Below are positions 24,729-35,829 of a stretch of DNA of 64,000 bases, one piece after another. Under the pieces are notes generated by a model that made no database searches, was not told where the DNA came from, and saw nothing but the letters and a program-made list of their open reading frames with translations. The stretch is from JANMDN01 sp031376285 (lineage in GTDB: Bacteria > Actinomycetota > Thermoleophilia > Miltoncostaeales > Miltoncostaeaceae), in assembly GCA_031376285.1 (NCBI GenBank), contig JANMDN010000075.1, positions 1 through 64,000 of the forward strand. Reading direction: 5' to 3'. Position numbers and translations under genes: made by a program. Positions within the stretch are counted from its first letter, which is position 1. Each line of letters begins with the position of its first letter.

Positions 24729-26407
24729 ACAGGGGTGACCGTACTCCCGTCGCGCAGGCGAAACCACATGAATCCCCTGGCTCCGAGCGTCAGTCGATAC
24801 GGCTCGTCGGAAATCATCGGAAAGACGGCCCCTCCGAGCAACTCCACCGGTTCGAAGCCGCGGTGGGCGGCGAGGCCGAGCTCGACCGGTTGGGCCGACG
24901 CGGCGAGGTTGTGCACACAGAGCACACGATCCTCGGCGAGCGTCCGAAGGTGGGCGAACACGCGTGGATTCGAACACTCGAGGGCCTCGTAGGAGCCCTC
25001 CCCGAACACCGGATGGGCTTTGCGGACCGCGATGAAGCGCTGGAGCCACCGCAGAAATGAGTTCGGAGAGCGCAGCTGTGCCTCGACGTTGATTGCCTGG
25101 AAGCCATAGACGGGGTCCATCAGCGGGGGAAGGTAGAGCTCCGCAAAGTCTGCCTTGGAGAAACCGCCGTTGCGGTCGCCCGACCACTGCATCGGCGTCC
25201 GAACGCCGTCACGGTCGCCCAGGTGGATGTTGTCGCCCATTCCGATCTCGTCGCCGTAGTAGAGCACCGGCGAGCCGGGGAGGCTGAAGAGGACCGCCGT
25301 CATCAGCTGGAGTTCGTCGATGCCGTTGTCAAGGAGGGGTGCAAGTCGGCGTCGGATACCCAGGTTGAGCTTCATCCGAGGGTCGGCGGCGTACTCCGCG
25401 TACATGTAGTCGCGCTCGTCGTCGGTGACCATCTCCAGGGTGAGCTCGTCGTGGTTACGCAGGAAGAGGCCCCACTGGCAGTTGGAGGGGATCGGGGGCG
25501 TCTGATCGAGGATCTCGACGATCGGGGTCGCGTCCTCCCGCCGAATCGACATGAACAGGCGCGGCATGAGCGGAAAGTGGAAGGCCATGTGGCATTCGTC
25601 GCCGTCTCCGAAGTACTCCACGACATCTGATGGCCACTGGTTGGCCTCCGCGAGGAGCACACGATCAGGGTAGTCCGCGTCGACCTCAGCTCGAAGTCGA
25701 CGAAGGAATGAGTGCGTCTCGGGGAGGTTCTCGCAGTTGGTCCCCTCCCGCTCGTAGAGGTAGGGCACCGCGTCGAGACGGAACCCGTCGATTCCGAGGT
25801 CGAGCCAGAAGCGAAGCGCGGCGAGCAGCGCCTCCTGGACGTCGGGGTTTGCGAAGTTCAGGTCGGGCTGATGCGAAAAGAAGCGATGCCAAAAGTACGC
25901 GCCGGCGGACTCGTCCCAGGTCCAGTTCGAGGTCTCCGTGTCCACGAAGATCACGCGGGCGTCGCCGTAGCGGGTGGGGTCGTCGGACCAGACGTACCAG
26001 TCGCGCTTGGGATCGTCAGGCCCTGAACGGGCCGCCTGAAACCACGGGTGATCGCTTGAGGTGTGGTTGACGAGGAAGTCGGCGATGACGCGGATCCCGC
26101 GCTCATGGGCCGCCTCGACGAAGTCCCGGAAGTCGCCGAGCGTTCCGAGATCCGGGTGGACATCGAAGAAGTTCGAGACGTCGTAGCCACCATCGCGCAG
26201 CGGGCTCGAATACATCGGCAGGAGCCACACACAGTCGACCCCGAGCCACTGGAGGTAGTCGAGCTTCTGGGTCAGGCCGGTGAGGTCGCCGATCCCGTCC
26301 CCGTTCGCGTCATGGAACGCGCGCACGTGGACTTCATAGAAGACGGCGGTCTTGAACCAGACGGGGTTCGCTTCGAACCAGCGGTTCCCCATCGTCGGCG
26401 GCGCCAC
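24725..26407 (-). CDS. treS: trehalose synthase (maltose alpha-D-glucosyltransferase)
   Basis: A 560-residue GH13 enzyme interconverting trehalose and maltose. It starts [20 protein letters not shown] and carries [18 protein letters not shown], nucleophile Asp in [13 protein letters not shown], acid Glu in LLAEANQWP and the third Asp in [11 protein letters not shown]. The length fits TreS without the fused maltokinase, which follows as its own gene. The GTG start at 26407 directly follows the glgE stop; an ATG 15 nt further in is possible. It links trehalose to maltose 1-phosphate and GlgE. Confidence 0.95.
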   Translation of the reverse strand: MAPPTMGNRWFEANPVWFKTAVFYEVHVRAFHDANGDGIGDLTGLTQKLDYLQWLGVDCVWLLPMYSSPLRDGGYDVSNFFDVHPDLGTLGDFRDFVEAAHERGIRVIADFLVNHTSSDHPWFQAARSGPDDPKRDWYVWSDDPTRYGDARVIFVDTETSNWTWDESAGAYFWHRFFSHQPDLNFANPDVQEALLAALRFWLDLGIDGFRLDAVPYLYEREGTNCENLPETHSFLRRLRAEVDADYPDRVLLAEANQWPSDVVEYFGDGDECHMAFHFPLMPRLFMSIRREDATPIVEILDQTPPIPSNCQWGLFLRNHDELTLEMVTDDERDYMYAEYAADPRMKLNLGIRRRLAPLLDNGIDELQLMTAVLFSLPGSPVLYYGDEIGMGDNIHLGDRDGVRTPMQWSGDRNGGFSKADFAELYLPPLMDPVYGFQAINVEAQLRSPNSFLRWLQRFIAVRKAHPVFGEGSYEALECSNPRVFAHLRTLAEDRVLCVHNLAASAQPVELGLAAHRGFEPVELLGGAVFPMISDEPYRLTLGARGFMWFRLRDGSTVTPV

Positions 26408-28303
<1,896 letters not shown>

Positions 28304-28368
28304 AACCGGATTCTCGCCGGTCGCTGTCCCCAAGGCCACCTTGACGGCGGAAGTAGCATCCACGCGCA

Positions 28369-29601
28369 ATGGATCTTCCGCGATCGGCCGGCGTGCTGCT
28401 GCATGTGGCATCACTTCCTTCGGGCCGAATCGACGGGTCCGCGTACGAGTTCATCGATGTGATCGCGCAACTCGGGTTTCGTTGGTGGCAGATCCTTCCG
28501 ATCTCGCCGCCGGACGAGACGGGCTCCCCATACGCGAGCCCGTCGACGTTCGCGATCGACCCCGACCTCGTGGACGACATCGCGCCGGTGACAGGAGACG
28601 AGCGACGGGCGTTCCTTGCCCGTGAAGGCCATTGGATTAACGAGCACGTGCGGATGATGGGCGAGCAGTCCCTGGATGAGCAGGTCCGCGCCGACCGCAC
28701 CTGGAGGGCACTGCGGGCATACGCGTCGCGCGCCGGCGTTGGATTGATCGGCGATCTTCCGATCTATGTCGCTCCTGATGGCGTCGAGCGGAGGCGGCAC
28801 CCCGAGCTCTTCCTTCCCGGCGTCGTCGCCGGTGTCCCCCCCGACGCGTTCACCGACGACGGGCAGCACTGGGGAAACCCCATCTTTGACTGGTCGGCGA
28901 TGGCGGCCGACGGGTACGCGCTCTTCGTTGATCGCCTCCGGCGCCTGCTCGATCAGGTGGACGTCATTCGAGTCGACCACTTTCGCGGCTTTGCCGGCTA
29001 CTGGGCGATACCCGAGGGCGCGGCAACCGCCCGCGACGGTTACTGGGTGATCGGCCCCGGCGCGGCGCCGTTTCTCGCCGCGGAGCGCTCACTCGGCCGG
29101 CTGCCGCTCATCGCGGAGGACCTCGGCGTCATTACCGACGACGTCATCAGGCTGCGCGACGACCTTGGATACCCGGGGATTCGGGTCGCCCAGTTTGCCT
29201 TCGATGGCGATCCGGGGAGCCCACATCTTCCCCACAACGTCGGCGATTGGTGTGCCCTCTACACGGGCACCCATGACAACGACACGACCGCCGGCTGGTG
29301 GTCCTCGCTTGACGAGTCGCGCCGTGGCTTCGTCCGGGACGCGCTGGGGGCTCAGATTGCCACCCAGGAGGATGCCGCGCGAACGCTGACGGACGCCGTC
29401 CTTCACGCTCCGGCGCGCCTCGCGGTGATTCCCGTTCAAGATCTCCTCGGCTTCGGCAGCGAGGCCCGACTCAATACGCCCGGAACGCTGGGTGGAAACT
29501 GGCGTTGGAGGCTCCCGGCCGACTGGCGCCGCCACCTGGACGTCGGGTCCATCACCGCCACGCTCCGTGCGGCGGGGAGAACGTCCGAGAACCTCCCCTG
29601 A
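28369..29601 (+). CDS. malQ: 4-alpha-glucanotransferase, unusually short
   Basis: A 410-residue GH77 amylomaltase. Starts MDLPRSAGVLLHVASLPS and has LIGDLPIYVAPDGVE, nucleophile Asp in VIRVDHFRGF, acid Glu in LIAEDLG and the third Asp in GTHDNDTTAGW. All catalytic residues are there, but the usual length is about 500. The missing part lies between INEHVRMMGEQS and LDEQVRADRTWRALRAYAS (near residue 105), where normal MalQ carries roughly 90 more residues of a helical insert. It disproportionates maltodextrins. Divergent from glgE; TAGCAT lies 9 nt upstream of the ATG. Confidence 0.92.
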   Translation: MDLPRSAGVLLHVASLPSGRIDGSAYEFIDVIAQLGFRWWQILPISPPDETGSPYASPSTFAIDPDLVDDIAPVTGDERRAFLAREGHWINEHVRMMGEQSLDEQVRADRTWRALRAYASRAGVGLIGDLPIYVAPDGVERRRHPELFLPGVVAGVPPDAFTDDGQHWGNPIFDWSAMAADGYALFVDRLRRLLDQVDVIRVDHFRGFAGYWAIPEGAATARDGYWVIGPGAAPFLAAERSLGRLPLIAEDLGVITDDVIRLRDDLGYPGIRVAQFAFDGDPGSPHLPHNVGDWCALYTGTHDNDTTAGWWSSLDESRRGFVRDALGAQIATQEDAARTLTDAVLHAPARLAVIPVQDLLGFGSEARLNTPGTLGGNWRWRLPADWRRHLDVGSITATLRAAGRTSENLP

Positions 29602-29692
29602 TATGGGGAGCGCGTTCTGCTGTACCGGTGTCGCTTGACCGCTCGCGCACACCGCGCGACACTCACGGTCCGATACGAAATCGCCCGAACGC

Positions 29693-30529
29693 ATGACGCA
29701 ACCCGGGAGCATGGTCATGGATGACACCTACCACTTCGCCGCTGGCGCGCCGAGCAGGCTCGCAATATCGAACCCAGGGGCGGCACCGAGGCAGTTGGCG
29801 GCAGAGCGAACGGCGCGCGTTTGGGAGGAGTTCGCCTTGGCGCGGCCCGGCCTCGTACTCCTTGCCCGACGGCGTCTCATCGACGCGACCCTCAGTGAGG
29901 ACGCCGTCCACGACGCCGTCGAGGGTGCGATCCGGTTCTGTGTTGCCCGAGGTATCGACGACCGTTTGGCGATTCTTTCGGCCTTGCGCAAGGCGGTGGG
30001 GTGGCGATGCGGCGAGCTGAACCGCACCACCACACGGGCCCGGTTGCGAGTCGTAAGCGAACCCGGCGACGCGACCCCCGCCCCACTCGGCGACGCCGGT
30101 GCGAGCGCGGAGGCCGTCGAACTACGCGCCGCCATCATCGACATCCTGAGTCGCCTCTCGTCGAGCGACCGAAGCGTCCTTGAGGCCCGCACGCTGCGCA
30201 GCCTGACCTACGCGGGCGTCGCTTCCGAGATCGGCACCACTGAGCGCCAAGCCGAGCGTGCCGTCGAGCGAGCGCTCCGGCGTCTGCGACTCCTTTACGC
30301 GGCCCGCGCCGCAGGCCAACTCTGCGAGGAGGCATCTGAGCTGCTCCCACTCCTCGCGGCTGGCACGCTGGAGGGCGCGATGGATGTCGACCACGCCGGT
30401 CTCGTGCGCCAACATGCAGAAGGTTGCCTGCGTTGCCGGATGGAGCAGCGCTTCTATGGTCGAAGCGTGGCGCAGGCGGGGTTCGTGGCGAGTGCCGCGA
30501 CGAAGGCGGAGGCGACAGCCGCCAGGTAG
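29693..30529 (+). CDS. ECF-like sigma factor with C-terminal zinc-binding (anti-sigma-like) motif
   Basis: A 278-residue protein. Residues about 40-115 resemble sigma region 2 (weakly), and 140-202 are a good region 4: AIIDILSRLSSSDRSVLEAR, SLTYAGVASEIGTTERQAER and AVERALRRLR. The C-terminal part (205-255) holds Cys211 and then His241-X3-Cys245-X2-Cys248 in HAEGCLRCR, the pattern of zinc-binding anti-sigma (ZAS) domains. A sigma factor and its own anti-sigma-like sensor seem to be joined in one chain. ATG at 29693 is used; ATGs at 29711 and 29717 are possible. No separate anti-sigma gene adjoins. Confidence 0.62.
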   Translation: MTQPGSMVMDDTYHFAAGAPSRLAISNPGAAPRQLAAERTARVWEEFALARPGLVLLARRRLIDATLSEDAVHDAVEGAIRFCVARGIDDRLAILSALRKAVGWRCGELNRTTTRARLRVVSEPGDATPAPLGDAGASAEAVELRAAIIDILSRLSSSDRSVLEARTLRSLTYAGVASEIGTTERQAERAVERALRRLRLLYAARAAGQLCEEASELLPLLAAGTLEGAMDVDHAGLVRQHAEGCLRCRMEQRFYGRSVAQAGFVASAATKAEATAAR

Positions 30530-30559
30530 CCTGCCGACTCCACGATCAGGAGAGACGCG

Positions 30560-31057
30560 TTGCCCGCTCAGCCCCCCGCTGCCGATCCCACCGCAAGCTA
30601 CGTCGCCGTCTTCGAGACGAACGCCGGAGAGATCCGTTGCGAACTCTTCGCCAAGGACTCACCTGAGACCGTCGGCAACTTCGTCGGGCTGGCCCGCGCC
30701 GGGTTCTACGACGGGACGATCTTTCACCGCGTGATTGCCGACTTCATGGTCCAGGGCGGGTGTCCCGAAGGGGCCGGCACCGGCGGGCCCGGGTACAAGT
30801 TCGCCGACGAGTTCAACGACCACAAGATCGTGCGGGGCACGCTCGCGATGGCAAACGCCGGTCCGAACACCAACGGGAGTCAGTTCTTCATCGTGACAGC
30901 GGCCGCTTGCCCGTGGCTCGATGGCGCCCACACCGCCTTCGGCCGGGTCGTTGCCGGGGATGACGTCTTGACCACGATCGGCACCTGCGCGACCGCCCGT
31001 GGGGACCGTCCAAACCCAGAGCAGCGGCTTATTCAGGTGAAGATCGAAGAAAACTGA
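30560..31057 (+). CDS. peptidyl-prolyl cis-trans isomerase, cyclophilin type
   Basis: A 165-residue cytoplasmic cyclophilin: YVAVFETNAGEIRCELF, ETVGNFVGLARAGFYDGTIF, HRVIADFMVQGG (catalytic Arg and Phe), NTNGSQFFIVTAAACPWLDG and HTAFGRVVAG. No signal peptide. It starts with TTG at 30560, with AGGAGA 6 nt upstream; no better start is found before the conserved fold. It lies between two sigma-factor genes, but probably has a housekeeping folding role. Confidence 0.94.
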   Translation: MPAQPPAADPTASYVAVFETNAGEIRCELFAKDSPETVGNFVGLARAGFYDGTIFHRVIADFMVQGGCPEGAGTGGPGYKFADEFNDHKIVRGTLAMANAGPNTNGSQFFIVTAAACPWLDGAHTAFGRVVAGDDVLTTIGTCATARGDRPNPEQRLIQVKIEEN

Positions 31058-31068
31058 CGCAGTAAGGC

Positions 31069-31097
31069 TTGCGTCCCAACGCGATTCGTCATAACGT
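31069..31097 (+). promoter_or_regulatory. candidate promoter of the primary sigma factor gene
   Basis: TTGCGT (-35-like) at 31069-31074, a 17 nt spacer, and TAACGT (-10-like) at 31092-31097, in the gap before the sigma gene. Moderate match only. Confidence 0.35.
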
Positions 31098-31243
31098 AAC
31101 CACTCGCGGACCCGAGGGGGCGCGTCCGCGCTCCCGCCTCTGGCGTGGGCCTTGACGTCCTCGGGAGATGGAAGTCGTCGCTTGCGACGGTCGTCTTCGC
31201 TCGGCTCCGTACCCTTCGCGACAACGTGACGAACAGGATCGGG

Positions 31244-32329
31244 ATGACACCACTCGCACAACTCTCCGAGATCATCGACGGCACTGAGCTGAGCACGCTC
31301 ATTGCGCGCGGCCAGGAACTCCAGTTCCTGAGCATCGAGGAGGTCGCCGAAGCGATCGAGGTCATTGGCCTCGACGCCGGAAGCGCCGAGGAGCTGTACC
31401 AGCAGCTCGACGAGCTCGGAATCGAGCTTCTCGACGCCGCCGAGGCCCGCACTCGGGCCGCGGAGATGAACGACTTCGCCGAGCGCCCTCGCCGGGCGGC
31501 ATCGGTCGTCGAGCAGACCACGGACGCACTGCAGCTCTTCCTGAAGGACATCGGTCGGGTACCCCTGCTCACCGCGGCGCAAGAGGTGTCTCTTGCGAAG
31601 CGCATCGAGTCGGGCGATCCCCTCGCCAAGACCCAGATGGTCGAGGCCAACCTCCGGTTGGTCGTGTCGATTGCCAAGGGCTACCGCGGCAGGGGCCTGC
31701 CATTCCTCGACCTGATCCAGGAGGGCACGCTGGGCCTCGTGCGCGCGGTCGAGAAGTTCGACTGGCGCCGCGGATTCAAGTTCTCGACCTACGCGACCTG
31801 GTGGATCCGCCAGGCGGTGACCCGCGCGCTCGCCGATAAGGGTCGGACCATCCGCATCCCCGTGCACGTCGTCGAGAAGCTCAACCAGATCAGTCGCGCA
31901 GAGCGCATGCTGGTCGGCCAGCTGGGTCGCGAGCCCACCGCCGAGGAGATCGGTGAGGCGGCCGGACTTCCCGCGAACGAAGTCGAGGACATTCTGCGCA
32001 GTGCGCAGCCCATCGTCTCCCTCGAAAAGCCGGTTGGCGAAGACGAGGAATCTGAGTTCGGACGCTTTCTGGCCGATGAGAACTCGGTCGCGCCAGAGTT
32101 TGCGGCTGAGACGAGCCTCCGTGAGGAAGCGCTTCGTGACCTTCTCGAGCAGTTGAGCTACCGCGAGCGCCGCGTTCTCGAACTCCGCTACGGTCTCGGC
32201 GGTGAAAAGCCGCGTACCCTCGACGAACTGGGACGGATGTTCAACGTCACCCGCGAACGGATTCGTCAGGTGGAGCACCAGTCGCTACAGAAGCTGGCCA
32301 GCATGGCCGAGTCTGGTCGCTTGGCCTAA
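31244..32329 (+). CDS. sigA: RNA polymerase primary (group 1/2) sigma factor
   Basis: A 361-residue sigma-70 protein with a short N-terminal region 1.1-like part ([17 protein letters not shown]). Region 1.2 reads [19 protein letters not shown], region 2 contains [20 protein letters not shown] and [17 protein letters not shown], region 3 [17 protein letters not shown], and region 4 [13 protein letters not shown] with [20 protein letters not shown]. All recognition helices are intact. ATG 31244 follows AGGATCGGG; GTG 31226 is an alternative. Being the only complete group 1-type sigma here, it is probably the housekeeping factor, but a paralogue elsewhere cannot be excluded. Confidence 0.9.
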   Translation: MTPLAQLSEIIDGTELSTLIARGQELQFLSIEEVAEAIEVIGLDAGSAEELYQQLDELGIELLDAAEARTRAAEMNDFAERPRRAASVVEQTTDALQLFLKDIGRVPLLTAAQEVSLAKRIESGDPLAKTQMVEANLRLVVSIAKGYRGRGLPFLDLIQEGTLGLVRAVEKFDWRRGFKFSTYATWWIRQAVTRALADKGRTIRIPVHVVEKLNQISRAERMLVGQLGREPTAEEIGEAAGLPANEVEDILRSAQPIVSLEKPVGEDEESEFGRFLADENSVAPEFAAETSLREEALRDLLEQLSYRERRVLELRYGLGGEKPRTLDELGRMFNVTRERIRQVEHQSLQKLASMAESGRLA

Positions 32330-32370
32330 CGCGGGCCAGATCCGCGCGAGCCCAAGACGTGTTGCTCCTT

Positions 32371-32393
32371 GAGCCCGGCCCTGCGCCGGGCTC
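32371..32393. terminator. hairpin between convergent sigma and yqgE genes
   Basis: GAGCCCGGC, loop CCTGC, GCCGGGCTC: nine-base-pair perfect stem just after the sigma gene and touching the end of the opposing YqgE gene. Likely a bidirectional terminator; no long T-run. Confidence 0.6.
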
Positions 32394-32946
32394 AGTTCAT
32401 TGTTGGGTCCGGCGGCATCCGGGCGACAAGGCGGTAGGATCCTCCGGCCCGTTCGAGCACCACGCTCCAGAGTCGCTCCGCCTCCTGTGTGAAGGCATCC
32501 GATGACGACGCCGGCAGGTTCATCCAGGCGCCCGCATCGATCTCCTCCTCCAGCTGGCCCGCTGACCATCCGGCGTAGCCCGCGAAGGCCCGTGCCCGGG
32601 TGACCGCTTGGAGGGCCCCATCGATGTCGCCATCCGGGTCGAGGACCGCCACCCCGTCGAGCACCCGGGCCCCAACGTCGGGGGCGTTACCGATGTCCGC
32701 AAGGACGATCACCGCCGATGCCTCGACGGGACCGCCGCGGTGAAGGAGATCGTCGAAGCCGAAGAGACCAGCGAGCGGGTCGGGGAGCGCGTCGGCGGCC
32801 CGAACGCTCGTCGGGTCGTTCAAAACGAGGCCGAGGGCGCCGTCGGGTGTGTGCTCGAGCATCAGCACCACGCGCCGGTCGAAGTTCGGATCGACGAGCA
32901 TCGGCGAGGCGACCAAGAGGCGGCCGCGGGTCGACTCGGCGCTCAC
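32392..32946 (-). CDS. YqgE/AlgH family protein
   Basis: A 184-residue protein of the YqgE/AlgH family (function not settled; AlgH was first linked to alginate regulation). Recognised by RGRLLVASPMLVDPNFDRRVVLMLEH, the end of that block being VLMLEHTPDGALGLVLNDPT, then LLHRGGPVEASAVIVL and a Tyr/Trp-rich AGYAGWSAGQLEEEIDAGAW, where family members have 'GYAGWGxGQLExEL'. Starts with GTG at 32946. Convergent with the sigma factor gene. Confidence 0.93.
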   Translation of the reverse strand: MSAESTRGRLLVASPMLVDPNFDRRVVLMLEHTPDGALGLVLNDPTSVRAADALPDPLAGLFGFDDLLHRGGPVEASAVIVLADIGNAPDVGARVLDGVAVLDPDGDIDGALQAVTRARAFAGYAGWSAGQLEEEIDAGAWMNLPASSSDAFTQEAERLWSVVLERAGGSYRLVARMPPDPTMN

Positions 32947-33015
32947 GCCAGCGCGCTCTCGTCAGGTCCTGCTCGCTGGCCTCGCTGACGCCAGATTCCC
33001 ACCGGCTGGCTGACG

Positions 33016-33294
33016 TTACGAGTGTGTCAGTCGACGCGTCCGGCTCATGTTGAACGCGGCGCCGACCACGCACGAGGCGAGTGCTCCGAGCAGAAGCAGC
33101 CAGAAGACAGGGTAGTGGCCCGCGAGCGTGTGGTGAACGAGCTCACCGGCGGCGGCATCCGCGGCGTCGGTCGTCGCAGCGTCGCGCAGCGCAAAGCCCA
33201 GGCAGAACCAGACCATTGCCGCCGAAAGCAGCAGCCCGCCAAACACGAACGGCCAGGTGATCGGGAGATCGTCGTCGCTTTGATGTGAGGCCAA
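33016..33294 (-). CDS. small membrane protein, two transmembrane segments
   Basis: A 92-residue protein with hydrophobic segments at about residues 12-33 (WPFVFGGLLLSAAMVWFCLG) and 60-80 (VFWLLLLGALASCVVGAAF). The short charged ends suggest both termini in the cytoplasm. I do not recognise a family. The TTG start at 33294 is chosen because GGAAAGGG lies 5 nt upstream; the longer open frame upstream has no ribosome site and looks non-coding. Confidence 0.6.
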   Translation of the reverse strand: MASHQSDDDLPITWPFVFGGLLLSAAMVWFCLGFALRDAATTDAADAAAGELVHHTLAGHYPVFWLLLLGALASCVVGAAFNMSRTRRLTHS

Positions 33295-33452
33295 TGCTGC
33301 CCTTTCCGGTACCTTCGAACGCTGCGCGAAGCCTACCAAAGAGTCCCCAGACCCCTCCGTGTGCTGCGCCGGGAGAGTCGAGCGGCCCAGCGGCTCGGGG
33401 GCGAAGGTCACCGACGCGAGTCCTCAAGGCCCGACTCGCCAGATGACTCCCC

Positions 33453-34112
33453 TCAGTCGGACGTGCCCAATCTGGAAATCGCTCGTGCGCCGCGTCGCTC
33501 GGACGGCACCACCGCGAAGTCGCCGCCGACCCACCGAAGCATTCGTGCGGGACGTCCCGGCCCATCTGATCGAACTTCGCCGGTCGGTTCGACGATGCCG
33601 GCGGCAAGGACGTCGCGACGGAAGTTACGCGGATCGAGCGTGGTGCTCAGAACGGCCTCGTAGACCGATTGCAGCTGACCGAGCGCAAAGACGCCGGGAA
33701 GGAGCTGCACCGCGATCGGCGCGTACGCGGTCTTTGCGCGAAGGCGATCACGAGCGAAGTGCACCGTGTCGGCGGTCTCCTCGTCGAGGCGCGGGAGGTC
33801 ATCGTGATCGAACCAGCGCACCTCCACGAGGTCCGGGCCTGGCGCGAGCGCGTGACGATCCGCCGAGATGAGGGCCATGAACGCGACGCGGATCCCACTG
33901 GGGTGGTCGAACGTGTACAGCTGCTCGAGGTCAACCCCCGAGACCCCGGCCTGGTCGCTGAGCGCACTCTGGGCCGTTGCGGACAACCCGTGGCCGTCCG
34001 TAAGTGCCCCTCCCGGAAGCATCCAGTGGTTGCCTGGTCGTCGGGCCAGCAGGACACCGAGCACACCGGACCGGATCGTAAACACCACCGTCTCAGTGGC
34101 CACGAGCGTCAT
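33453..34112 (-). CDS. NrtR-like regulator: degenerate Nudix domain plus winged helix
   Basis: A 219-residue protein. The N-terminal half is a Nudix fold (VVFTIRSGVLGVLLARRPGN, WMLPGG), but the catalytic box is degraded: where REVxEE is expected it reads SALSDQAG. The C-terminal part (QLQSVYEAVLSTTLDPRNFR then RRDVLAAGIVEP) is the winged helix of the NrtR family, which represses NAD or sugar genes and releases DNA upon binding ADP-ribose or related ligands. So a regulator rather than an enzyme; the ligand and targets are not known. Start ATG 34112; the upstream extension is Arg/Gly-rich and unlikely. Confidence 0.85.
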   Translation of the reverse strand: MTLVATETVVFTIRSGVLGVLLARRPGNHWMLPGGALTDGHGLSATAQSALSDQAGVSGVDLEQLYTFDHPSGIRVAFMALISADRHALAPGPDLVEVRWFDHDDLPRLDEETADTVHFARDRLRAKTAYAPIAVQLLPGVFALGQLQSVYEAVLSTTLDPRNFRRDVLAAGIVEPTGEVRSDGPGRPARMLRWVGGDFAVVPSERRGARAISRLGTSD

Positions 34113-34206
34113 CGCGTGCGACCTCGGAAAACGGTGCTCTGGACAGATACGGCGGCCACCAGAGCGGGCGTTCGGGACGGGACAGTGTCGGCCACGTCCG
34201 CGACGG

Positions 34207-35112
34207 TCACCGGTCGGCCCGCGCCAGCCAGTCGATGATCCCATCGATGTTGGCCTGCTCCCAGCCGAGCCAGTCCCAGATGCGCCGGGCGTCGGGTGTC
34301 GCGCATGCCTCGTCGCTCGGCAGTGCCGCGCGGACTGCTGCCGCGACGGCCTCAGGACGGCGCTCCTCCTCCCAGCTTCGGCGGCCGGTGGCTGCGATCA
34401 GGGCTATTTGCGCCCGGGCGAGGTCGAGCCCATCGCTTGGACTTGGCAACTCACCGAAGTGCGAGACGACGATCCGCTCCGACGCCACGGACTGCAGGAG
34501 GGCCAACGTTGCGAGCGCGGCGTCCGGATCGAACTCCGACGGTGGAGTCATCGGGTGCAGTCCGGCGCCACTGAGTCGCGCACCGAGTGCGTCGCCAACG
34601 AGCATGGTGCCTGACGGCTCGTGAAGGATCGCCATCTGATGGCGGGCGTGGCCCGGAGCGTTCAACATCACGAGGTCTCGGCCAGGCCCAAGGGCGACCC
34701 GGTGCTCGTGCTCGGCGGCGAGGATCCGCTCGGGATCGGTCGGGTGGAGGCCTCCGTACATCGACGCGAGTGGCCCGTAAACCCGAGCCGATGCATCGAC
34801 GAGACGCGTGGGGTCAGCCAGGTGCCGTACGCCCCGGGGATGCACAACCACTTGGGCGTTTGGATAGGCGGCGGCAAGATCGCCGGTGCCGCCGCAGTGG
34901 TCGAGATGGATGTGGGTCAGAACGATCCACGCCAGATCAGCTGGGCCGATCCCGAGCTGGTCGAGGTTCGACCGGACCTCGGCAACGGAGGTCTGTGCAC
35001 CGACGTCGAGGAGAGCCGGTCGGTCGTCGAGCGCGACAAGGACGCCCGTCACACCGCCCACGCCTCCGAGGCGGGTATCGATCAGCCGTAGGTCGTCGGT
35101 GAGTGCCTCCAC
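34207..35112 (-). CDS. MBL-fold metallo-hydrolase
   Basis: A 301-residue protein with LLDVGAQTSVAEVRSNLDQL and the metal motif THIHLDHCGGTGDLAAAYPN, then HARHQMAILHEPSGTMLVGD and a late His (VVSHFGE), followed by a helical C-terminal domain. This arrangement (MBL fold plus about 80 helical residues) resembles glyoxalase II-like and lactonase-like hydrolases with a C-terminal extension. The substrate is not known. GTG 35112 is preferred because the divergent rpiA promoter lies just beyond it and the fold starts 10 residues later. Confidence 0.83.
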   Translation of the reverse strand: MEALTDDLRLIDTRLGGVGGVTGVLVALDDRPALLDVGAQTSVAEVRSNLDQLGIGPADLAWIVLTHIHLDHCGGTGDLAAAYPNAQVVVHPRGVRHLADPTRLVDASARVYGPLASMYGGLHPTDPERILAAEHEHRVALGPGRDLVMLNAPGHARHQMAILHEPSGTMLVGDALGARLSGAGLHPMTPPSEFDPDAALATLALLQSVASERIVVSHFGELPSPSDGLDLARAQIALIAATGRRSWEEERRPEAVAAAVRAALPSDEACATPDARRIWDWLGWEQANIDGIIDWLARADR

Positions 35113-35128
35113 CCGGCGAAGTCTCGCA

Positions 35129-35134
35129 TAGGAT
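35129..35134 (+). promoter_or_regulatory. -10 box (TAGGAT), leaderless promoter of rpiA operon
   Basis: TAGGAT, 8 nt, GTG at 35143; no ribosome site between. Confidence 0.45.
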
Positions 35135-35142
35135 TCCGGACG

Positions 35143-35829
35143 GTGACCACCGATGCACGACGCGACGACGCTTGGAGCGCCGCAGGCCGGACCGCGGCGG
35201 CCCTGGTCGAAGACGGGATGGTCGTCGGTCTTGGCACCGGCCGCGCGGCCGCGGCAGCGATTCGCGCGCTCGGTGAACGGGTCGCTGGCGGCATTCGAGT
35301 TCGCGGGGTTCCGACCTCGCGTGCGAGCGATCGACTCGCGCGTGCGTGCGGCATCCAGGTTGCTCGCCTGACGGGCCCGATCGACGTTGCCTTCGACGGT
35401 GCGGATGCGGTGACCCGAGACGGCCTGGTCGTTAAAGGCGCGGGCGGGGCACTCGTTCGGGAACGCATCGTGGCCAGCGCGGCCGGCCGTTTTGTCGTGC
35501 TGGTCGACGCTCCGAAACTCGTTCCGAGTCTCGATGCTTGGGGTCGCCTCCCCGTGGCGGTCCTTCCCTTCGCCGTCCGCCTGCTCGAACGGACACTCGC
35601 AGATCTCGAGCCCATCCGTCGCCCGGGCAGATCCGACGACGACCTCGCCATCGTCGACTTGGCGATACCGGCCGGCGCCGATTGGCGCGAGGTGGCCCGG
35701 CGCGTGGCCGACGCCCCAGGCGTCATCGACCATGGCCTCTTCGAGGTGCGACTGTGCGACGTGTTCGTCGGCTCGCCCGACGGTTCGTCCAGCTCCGGTG
35801 AGGCGTTCGAATGGGGTTCAGGTGCATAG
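35143..35829 (+). CDS. rpiA: ribose-5-phosphate isomerase A
   Basis: A 228-residue isomerase of the pentose phosphate pathway. Motifs: GMVVGLGTGRAAAAAI (phosphate loop), DVAFDGADAV (catalytic Asp pair) and VVKGAGGALVRERIVAS (catalytic Glu and Lys), then RFVVLVDAPKLV. C-terminal DHGLFEVRLCDVFVGSPDG is also typical. GTG start with a -10 box 8 nt before. The next gene, murT, starts inside its last codons. Confidence 0.93.
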   Translation: MTTDARRDDAWSAAGRTAAALVEDGMVVGLGTGRAAAAAIRALGERVAGGIRVRGVPTSRASDRLARACGIQVARLTGPIDVAFDGADAVTRDGLVVKGAGGALVRERIVASAAGRFVVLVDAPKLVPSLDAWGRLPVAVLPFAVRLLERTLADLEPIRRPGRSDDDLAIVDLAIPAGADWREVARRVADAPGVIDHGLFEVRLCDVFVGSPDGSSSSGEAFEWGSGA

